64,000 nt of DNA, taken from NCBI RefSeq assembly GCF_008086205.1, contig NZ_VSKK01000001.1:310001-374000 (forward strand), in the 5' to 3' direction. Of this stretch, positions 63,975 through 64,000 are shown one piece after another (positions within the stretch are counted from its first letter, which is position 1; every line of letters starts with the position of its first letter). Both the position numbers and the translations under genes were made by a program. Under the pieces are notes generated by a model, which had not been told where the DNA came from, did no database searches, and worked only from the letters and a program-made list of their open reading frames with translations. Source of the DNA: Bizionia myxarmorum (GTDB lineage: Bacteria; Bacteroidota; Bacteroidia; Flavobacteriales; Flavobacteriaceae).

Positions 63975-64000
63975 AAGCATTCTGATTATTCAGGATGCTT
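63975..64000 (+). terminator. Terminator after rplY, cut by window edge
   Basis: Arms AAGCATTCTG 63975-63984 and CAGGATGCTT 63991-64000 form a ten-base stem. The expected T run would be just outside the window. Confidence 0.65.

Overview
The window is AT-rich chromosomal DNA from a member of the Bacteroidota, most likely a marine Flavobacteriaceae. This rests on TonB-dependent receptor and type IX secretion (T9SS) cargo genes, promoters with the Bacteroidota -7 element TAnnTTTG and almost no Shine-Dalgarno sequences, a PiT-PhoU fusion, DUF3109, DUF2141 and META-domain genes, and a trimethylamine monooxygenase. I saw no prophage, insertion sequence, CRISPR array or rRNA operon.

Layout. 1-2.15 kb: a retropepsin-like protein, an orphan LuxR/NarL-type response regulator, then four promoters in a row that share one operator (two TACGTA boxes ten bases apart). 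The first three drive terminator-ended small RNAs of about 70-80 nt and the fourth a 44-residue membrane protein. I consider this the most unusual part of the window. 2.15-8.2 kb: sucA-sucB (2-oxoglutarate dehydrogenase), a small beta-barrel-like protein and a polyprenyl synthase. 8.3-15 kb: a TetR regulator with a palindromic operator and an RND efflux operon (TolC, adaptor, pump). 15-25.5 kb: aspS, a TonB-C-like protein, a TPR lipoprotein, a ClC channel, tadA, a secreted M36 protease and dxs. 25.7-33.7 kb: dGTPase, then a TonB receptor, a lipoprotein and a phosphate transporter. 34-37.8 kb: a LytTR response regulator, its TPR-containing LytS-type kinase, and a T9SS P-domain protein. 38-44 kb: DNA alkylation repair, DUF3109, a minimal FAD protein, a C-terminal processing protease, dCMP deaminase, HupE/UreJ-like and MscS proteins. 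44-49 kb: cardiolipin synthase, an EamA transporter, tmm and an HdhA-like dehydrogenase. 49-55 kb: secreted DUF2141 and DsrE-like proteins, two more SDR proteins, a Balon-like archaeo-eukaryotic release-factor homologue, a META-domain protein split from its lipoprotein signal by one in-frame stop, and a GbsR/MarR regulator whose 20-bp operator occurs in front of itself and of the META lipoprotein. 55-60.8 kb: tandem T9SS GEVED proteins with a decayed third copy. 61-64 kb: a VOC protein, hibernation factor HPF, tRNA-Leu(CAA), prs and rplY.

Genes that plausibly work together: the response regulator with its array; TetR with the RND pump; GbsR with the lipoprotein/META unit; the TonB receptor, lipoprotein and PiT transporter in phosphate uptake (inference); and MscS, cardiolipin synthase and Tmm as an osmotic/osmolyte neighbourhood (inference). 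Several starts (8231, 20791, 34064, 39368, 46535, 54884) lie 4-6 bases after the last G of a -7 element, so these mRNAs are probably leaderless.
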